DNA of 64,000 bases from a virus: the IMG/VR virus record IMGVR_UViG_3300027896_000024, positions 18,929-82,928 of that record, one strand, 5' to 3'. Positions within the stretch are counted from its first letter, which is position 1, and every line of letters starts with the position of its first letter. Position numbers and translations under genes: made by a program. Positions 59,501-64,000 of the stretch are shown piece by piece. A model generated the notes under the pieces. It saw only the letters and a program-made list of their open reading frames with translations, had not been told where the DNA came from and made no database searches.

Positions 59501-61816
59501 AAACAGATTTTCTCGACTGCGAATGCGGCTAAAAAAGTAACCGACACAGGTACGACAACTGGAACGTCGGGTGGTACACTTACGCCTCTTGGAAAGGACT
59601 ACGGCAGCGTACTCCAGGGTAGCTTAGGAGACTGGACTCAGGCAGCTACGACGGAAGGTTCGTCAACATCGAATGCAGCTTCGGCGACTACGACTAAGGG
59701 TCTTGCTGGATGGCTTTCCAAGATATCGGGAGGGAAGACAGGTGAAGGCACAGGGTTCGGTGGTATATTCGGATCCGAGGGTAGCTGGGGTGACTTCGGT
59801 GGAACAGCAGCGGGCGGCGCGCTACAGATGGGGGCGTTCGCTGGTGGTACCATGGCATTCATGGACTCGCTCAAGTCCAAGGGTGTTAAAGGCTGGCTTG
59901 AGGCTGTTGGGGGAGGTGCAGCAATAGGGACCGCTATTCTACCTGGTATTGGTACACTTATCGGGGCCGCAGCAGGAACTATTGTACATGGTATCGAGGT
60001 AGCGATTAGGGGTATTATCGGAAAGAATGCGTACCAAGCAGGGGCCGGTGAAGTGGGCCGAGACTTTGGTGGGGTATCTGCCAGTGAGGATGACCTGAAG
60101 AAGTTTCTTGATAACATGGGAATCGCAGAGGATAAGGCTTACGCCATCCGTAAAGATATTCTATCGAGTCCGCAGTCACTAGTTAACTTCATATACCCGA
60201 TGGCTCAGGCTCAGGGAAAGACAACGGAATTCCTAGCCTCACTGGAGAAGGTACAAACGGCTTGGGGAACGTTCGATTTTAGAAAGGCATTCGACCTGGG
60301 TAACCTTACAGGGGACTGGACGGAATTGGATAAGGCTTACAAAGCAGCGTTTCAGGATTCTGCGGCTTTGAATCAGAACGTCCCCGATTGGCAGGATAAG
60401 CTCTTGATGTTGGGTAATGCTACAAAGGAGGTAGCAAAGAGCTTCCAGGATCTGTATAAGACATTCGTTGATTCTGGTGAAGTGAGCCAGGAATTGTCGG
60501 ACTTCGTTTCGAAGAACAGAACGGATCTTGATAAGGCGGCTAAGTCGTCTGAGATGTTTGCGGACGAGCTAGCCAAGGTGGACGCGGTTATTAAGGCTTT
60601 GGGTGAACATGCCAGTGAGCTAGCCGTATTTAAAACCCTGAAGGACGGGTTCCAGTCGCTGGAGGACGGGTTAAATTCATTTAAACCTGCTATGGACGAC
60701 ATGTTTCAAACGTTTATAAACCAGGGCATTATAACGGACCAGCTAAAGGCCAAGATAACGGAGTACGGTGGCGATCTGAAAGCCTTCCAGGATACTGCAG
60801 GGTTGCTTAAGTTGAATAACTACTTTAGTGAGATGGTTCAGCACTTTAAGGATACTGGGGAGATACTACCCGACCTTAGAAAAATGTTTGAACAGTTTGG
60901 AGGTGACCTATCCGTACTTGATCAGGCAGCTGCGATGCCAAATCTCAAGGGCTTGTTAACTTCGATTACCGATCTTAAGCAGGGCTTGAACGATCTGGCT
61001 CCGGATAAGTCTCCGATTCAAAGTGTATTGGAAGGAGACTTTAGTGAGGAAGTTCAGGCACAGCTTGAGGCTATGGGCTTGGATCCGTCCAAGCTGGAAA
61101 AGATAACCGGTATGATTGACTTGATGAAAAAGTTCCAGGATGCCAGGACTGAGTTTGAGAAGACAGGTAAAATTCTACCGGGTGGGATCATGGAACAGAT
61201 GCTGGGCACTTATGGTGGTTCTGCCGGCCTTGCGGCTCTGGATAAGTACAAGCAAGGATTTAACACCGTGACGCCTCAGTTGCTGGATACCATGCAGAAG
61301 AACATGGAGAAAGCGTTCAAGGACGAACGGAAAAACGTTTACGATTATTTGGCAGACATACAGTCAAAGACTCAGACTTCCGTGGACGATATATCCTCGA
61401 AGATTGAGGACCAGTTCCAGTTGGTCAGTACTAACATCGCAACGGCATTCGAGGCCGCAAGGGTATCTGCGGTGGCTGAGATTGACAAGATACTCGCCAA
61501 GATCAAGGAAGCGAATCAGGCGTTTATCGACCTCATTACAAACGTTAACAACGGTGGTACCACAACGACGCCGACTATCCCTGGTGGAACTGGTGGCGAT
61601 GGTGGAGACGGTACTGGAGACAATACCGGAGACAACACCGGGGATGGTAGTAAGCCTTCGCAGCCGGATATTCCAATGGCGAACGCAGTATATGCTCCGG
61701 TGTATAACTTTAGTGGAGCAGTATTTAATGGGTGGGATGACTTCAAGTCTGAGGTTGCGGCCGCTACCGAAGAAGTATATCGGGATGGTGGGTTACAGTT
61801 TCTCAGAAGCAATTAG
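56522..61816 (+). CDS. tape measure protein
   Basis: 1764 residues. Starts 4 nt after the chaperone. The N-terminal half has the phage tape-measure pattern (FAKVTTLFD, LAKGLFATLQAGVST, LKVSLNAYGKT). It has hydrophobic stretches near 392-412, 425-475 and 1128-1165 (GTAILPGIGTLIGAAAGTIV), and long helical regions. The Gly/Asp/Thr-rich linker near 1680-1710 (GGTGGDGGDGTGDNTGDN) precedes a short C-terminal domain. At about 0.15 nm per residue the tail would be roughly 260 nm long. Confidence 0.93.
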   Translation: MPELVFVVKDQGGQLVLNRLNELDKSWSKVGESGKKSMQEGEKAASMFGESLDGIKDIVAGLALTFGGMSIASQIEHWSDKLIGFETEFAKVTTLFDASSGTYDNLKNQLLDIGGEFGTSADLAKGLFATLQAGVSTADSMEFLKQSTMLSKTAFIDTNSAVDLLKVSLNAYGKTVDDAADTSETLFRIMRTGGGIDAQELARGLGRVAAVASTLGVPLTDVGAMIATLKQQSIPAAQSAVMLTSVMTKMTTEGSKLNKIMKEYNIDISKARIQQDGFGAVLADLGPYIKDDTDLMSEMGIQGRQLNAFLSLTTTLSDKYKVKLEQMGEAGKHMEESHARMEETLGEKWEKTINNAERAMDKFLDGVGFLKPMVDKLNETFTTGHTWINKVAAAVIGLALAFGTLKIVTVISQMSMFGNILAGLQLFTMVSSLADLQAAFSTLLLGINPVILALAVLTAAVIYYKDEISDAIIATGRWLGLVDQLPVVTEASGAATGRMAAQFGVSAAKMKELITAGDGAGLTLREHAKQIEEVRKKVEAGTLSQTDYEKALLRLIKTRKMDTDAEDKAFDAMNKTGKLSAEEKKKAEELAKAMEQLANPGKELAENLSLITRAGKSTTDFARAYSKQIVEAADAADTLKLSLPASIKALLPQAKAFEATKDKAKEAAEAVKQEAKDFAENQKKAAELLKNLPLVAFGFKSDEMKQNYQAMFQQMVVVDYLSGKFHNMAEIYADATDKLKWLDGVMVKNNADIRAQAEAFKESISYTGLLKAAYEELGISADKDLKKVIDAEKRINDNPFLSKGVRTDAVTQAVRDTMNQMGQLDSYTKKALDDMVFGTDAAVREKMIPTWMDYQRSLKDINGQLAPETVATLTKVMTGTDIVLKKEMLPLWQEYVDSIKLIYGGQLPKDIAKIDEKLKKQLGDDAGAMADAFTQEISTIFTDFSKGVADMIFDAQSMSDTIVGIFKEFAKMVVRTILQEAFKPVEKGLQDIIKQIFSTANAAKKVTDTGTTTGTSGGTLTPLGKDYGSVLQGSLGDWTQAATTEGSSTSNAASATTTKGLAGWLSKISGGKTGEGTGFGGIFGSEGSWGDFGGTAAGGALQMGAFAGGTMAFMDSLKSKGVKGWLEAVGGGAAIGTAILPGIGTLIGAAAGTIVHGIEVAIRGIIGKNAYQAGAGEVGRDFGGVSASEDDLKKFLDNMGIAEDKAYAIRKDILSSPQSLVNFIYPMAQAQGKTTEFLASLEKVQTAWGTFDFRKAFDLGNLTGDWTELDKAYKAAFQDSAALNQNVPDWQDKLLMLGNATKEVAKSFQDLYKTFVDSGEVSQELSDFVSKNRTDLDKAAKSSEMFADELAKVDAVIKALGEHASELAVFKTLKDGFQSLEDGLNSFKPAMDDMFQTFINQGIITDQLKAKITEYGGDLKAFQDTAGLLKLNNYFSEMVQHFKDTGEILPDLRKMFEQFGGDLSVLDQAAAMPNLKGLLTSITDLKQGLNDLAPDKSPIQSVLEGDFSEEVQAQLEAMGLDPSKLEKITGMIDLMKKFQDARTEFEKTGKILPGGIMEQMLGTYGGSAGLAALDKYKQGFNTVTPQLLDTMQKNMEKAFKDERKNVYDYLADIQSKTQTSVDDISSKIEDQFQLVSTNIATAFEAARVSAVAEIDKILAKIKEANQAFIDLITNVNNGGTTTTPTIPGGTGGDGGDGTGDNTGDNTGDGSKPSQPDIPMANAVYAPVYNFSGAVFNGWDDFKSEVAAATEEVYRDGGLQFLRSN

Positions 61817-61825
61817 GAGCTAACC

Positions 61826-64000
61826 GTGACAGTCGCATATGGTCATTATCGATATTTAGTAGATTGGAACAATGACGGAGACTTCGGGGAAGGTGGCGAG
61901 GATATTTCAGCGTACGTCATCAAAAGCAACTGGAAGCGAGGTAGAGGCTCGGTATCTCCGTTAACCGGCCGCAGCCAATCTGGTAGTGCTACATTGACGA
62001 TTGATAATGCTACCGGATATTTTTCCAAGAAAAATGCGGCTAGTCCGTATTATGGCAAGATGAAACTGGGCCGTAAGGTTCGCATCGAGATGAAGATAGG
62101 TTCCGGTGGCTGGATTACAATGTTCACCGGGGAGCTTGATACAGTATCCCCTGTTGGGGCTGCCCAGCGTAGTGATAACCAGGTGACGTTAACTGCTAAG
62201 GGGATTATTACTCGATTAGGCGATCGAGCATATGTTACTGTTGAGATGCAGGTTGACATCGCGACCGGAGCCGCAGTTGCCCTGGTGTTCGATGCAATAG
62301 GATTTACAGCATACAGTGTGGACACTGGTCAGACTACAATGTCCCGCTGGTGGACTAACGGAAAAGTAGCGGCTTTGGAAGCGATCCGCCAGATAGAGGA
62401 AACCGAACTCGGATTCTTTCTTGAGGGTCGCGATGGTTCTGGTATATTCCAGGATCGTAGTTATCGGTTCACTGGTGATCGTTTAGTATCTCAGGCTTGC
62501 TATACCAACATGGTGGATGGAGCTCCCGCTGGATCATTACGATTCGAAACAATCGAGCCTATAGATAGACGGCAGGACATTTACAATATTGTGGAAGTGG
62601 ATGTCCGAGTGTTCAACAAGACAGAAGATGAAGTCTTGTGGACGCTAGTAAATATTAACGATGACACGAATCCGGGTGGAGCCCCTATACTTATTGCCGC
62701 AGGCGATACTTTCAAGGTTCGCGCGAAGTTTCCGAATCCGACTACACAGAATGGTTGGATTGCAGTTGACGAATGGGGTATTGTTGACCTGCAAGCGAAT
62801 TCGGCTGGAGACGGATCTGGGGACGATTTGACTGAGCTGTTGATACCGGCGGATCCGGTTAAGTACTCGAACGCAATGGATCTGGAATTCCACAATACTA
62901 ATGCTGTTCCTTGTTACATTACCGTATGCGTAGCTCACGGGGTAGCGGTAGTAGAGGGTGACCCGATTCCGATCACCAAGCAGGACGATGACAGCATCGC
63001 GGATATTGGTGAGAAGACTTTTACGTTCCCTGGTAAGTTCGTAACATCCGTTGAGGAAGCAACAGGGTTTGCGGAACATATTCTGAGTATTTCCAAAGAT
63101 GAGATGATGGGTTTAACCGTACAGCTGGACGCGAATGCTAGTGCGGATCATTTGTTGGAGGCTCAGACTCGTCAGGTAAGTGACAGGGTAACCGTAACCG
63201 CCGATGAGAATTCTGGACTATATGTGGATACCGACTTTTTTGTTGAGACAGAGGCTCATTCGGTAGATCACCAGAACGCAAACCGGCATAAGGTTGTATA
63301 TGAACTATCGGAAGCGACAGGGGAAGCTTGGGGACCGCTAAACGTACCTTACGTACCTAAAACCGTACCCAAGCCTCCTGGAGGGGTTTCTCCACACGTT
63401 CCAGACGACCTTTGGACTAACGCAATTAGTAATGGACTCCGGTTGTCTCTGGGGTGCGTAGCGGACAAATGGAATGAGGATATTGACGAAGGTGAGTTCA
63501 GGGCTCAGCTATTTGATGTGGGATTCTCGGCTAGTTCTGTTGACTTGCGTACTGTTGCTGAGGGAGGTACTCTAGCACATGATGGAGTAACACAATGGGT
63601 AGTCACTGGTTTGGCGGCTACTTTTGCCGGTATTGGTTACTTTATTAAGGCAGCATCCGCAGGTCGTTTGTACTTTGCTTTCCGGCTTCATAATTCGGCG
63701 GGTTATTCAGTGTGGAGTGACGGGAACGATACTCCGAACAAAGTTATTGACTATATCGATACTGAGGACGCGGCTAGTTCGGATACTGGACCACCAGCAG
63801 ACTGGGCTGTTATTGTAGTCAAGGGAATAGCTGAAAATACAGTGCGTGTGCGGGCGTCTCGTCCCAAAACAAACGGCCATAAGATATGGTTTGGATTTTT
63901 CCAAATCAAGGACGCTACTACCGGGGCATGGCGAGGACTTAGTGAGGCTTCGGGTGTAGCGGGTTCGTCAACTATACTGTACGACGGAAGCGCCCAGGCA
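61826..64000 (+). CDS. tail-tip / minor tail protein, 3'-truncated
   Basis: GTG start after TTAGGAG; the frame stays open to the window edge (725 residues seen). It begins YGHYRYLVDWNNDGDFGEGGED, then a beta-rich part with LTGRSQSGSATLTIDNATGYFS and FTGELDTVSPV, as in distal tail or tail-hub proteins that start by describing surface-normal beta domains. Later sequence (GFFLEGRDGSG; LRLSLGCVADKW) is still beta-rich. Likely baseplate hub or receptor-binding part. Confidence 0.75.
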   Translation, partial: MTVAYGHYRYLVDWNNDGDFGEGGEDISAYVIKSNWKRGRGSVSPLTGRSQSGSATLTIDNATGYFSKKNAASPYYGKMKLGRKVRIEMKIGSGGWITMFTGELDTVSPVGAAQRSDNQVTLTAKGIITRLGDRAYVTVEMQVDIATGAAVALVFDAIGFTAYSVDTGQTTMSRWWTNGKVAALEAIRQIEETELGFFLEGRDGSGIFQDRSYRFTGDRLVSQACYTNMVDGAPAGSLRFETIEPIDRRQDIYNIVEVDVRVFNKTEDEVLWTLVNINDDTNPGGAPILIAAGDTFKVRAKFPNPTTQNGWIAVDEWGIVDLQANSAGDGSGDDLTELLIPADPVKYSNAMDLEFHNTNAVPCYITVCVAHGVAVVEGDPIPITKQDDDSIADIGEKTFTFPGKFVTSVEEATGFAEHILSISKDEMMGLTVQLDANASADHLLEAQTRQVSDRVTVTADENSGLYVDTDFFVETEAHSVDHQNANRHKVVYELSEATGEAWGPLNVPYVPKTVPKPPGGVSPHVPDDLWTNAISNGLRLSLGCVADKWNEDIDEGEFRAQLFDVGFSASSVDLRTVAEGGTLAHDGVTQWVVTGLAATFAGIGYFIKAASAGRLYFAFRLHNSAGYSVWSDGNDTPNKVIDYIDTEDAASSDTGPPADWAVIVVKGIAENTVRVRASRPKTNGHKIWFGFFQIKDATTGAWRGLSEASGVAGSSTILYDGSAQA

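Noticed and set aside
1-64000. CRISPR arrays, insertion sequences, integrase and intact tRNA genes
   Set aside because: I looked for regular short repeats with spacers, transposase or integrase motifs and cloverleaf sequences and found none I could support.

Overview
The window is one side of a tailed bacteriophage genome (Caudoviricetes) of at least 64 kb, most likely with a long non-contractile tail. The grounds are a terminase, a DUF4055-type portal, a capsid/scaffold pair, a tail tube, a tail-assembly chaperone pair with a -1 slippery site, a 1764-residue tape measure and a tail-tip protein cut by the window end. All but one of the genes lie on the + strand, packed with ATGA/GTGA overlaps. 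I saw no integrase, repressor or intact tRNA. The host is bacterial (sigma-70-type promoters, strong AGGAG ribosome sites); nothing here names it.

Layout. (1) 1-1620: clamp-loader fragment, HTH protein, QueC. (2) 1650-11950: a terminator, a near-consensus promoter (1812), about 640 nt of apparently structured non-coding RNA, then an early operon of about twenty small, mostly unknown genes. These are separated by fifteen copies of an RNA element that I identify as a circularly permuted (type P5-like) twister self-cleaving ribozyme; the operon ends in a terminator at 11900. It includes a phage GrpE, a VWA protein, a SprT-like protease and many zinc ribbons. (3) 11963-30640: SNF2 helicase, sigma-like protein, QueD, QueE, FolE, DpdA, sliding clamp, UDG/family-A polymerase fusion, gp32-like ssDNA-binding protein, RecA, SbcD/SbcC, NADAR protein and small genes. 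(4) 30642-30929: the only minus-strand gene. (5) 31287-43514: terminase subunits, small membrane and basic proteins, portal, and a 2038-residue multi-enzyme virion protein. (6) 43511-49201: a glycosyltransferase/aminotransferase cassette. (7) 49212-64000: promoter, scaffold, capsid, terminator, connectors, tail tube, chaperones, tape measure, tail tip.

How it fits together. FolE, QueD, QueE and QueC would make preQ0 from GTP and DpdA would exchange it for guanine in phage DNA, predicting 7-deazaguanine-modified, restriction-resistant DNA. Replication uses a phage clamp, clamp loader and polymerase. The giant virion protein carries Mu-F-like, Nudix, kinase-like, two ADP-ribosyltransferase and metallopeptidase regions and looks like an injected effector; the NADAR protein adds a second link to ADP-ribose chemistry.

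The most striking feature is the ribozyme array. Each copy has GCAGAGGG, a variable P1 hairpin, UAAUGC, and a variable P4 stem closed by the loop UCCCAAGU; eleven start on the last base of the upstream UAG stop codon. If they cleave, the early polycistronic RNA is cut into mostly one-gene messages, each starting with a 5'-OH and a hairpin and ending in a hairpin with a 2',3'-cyclic phosphate.
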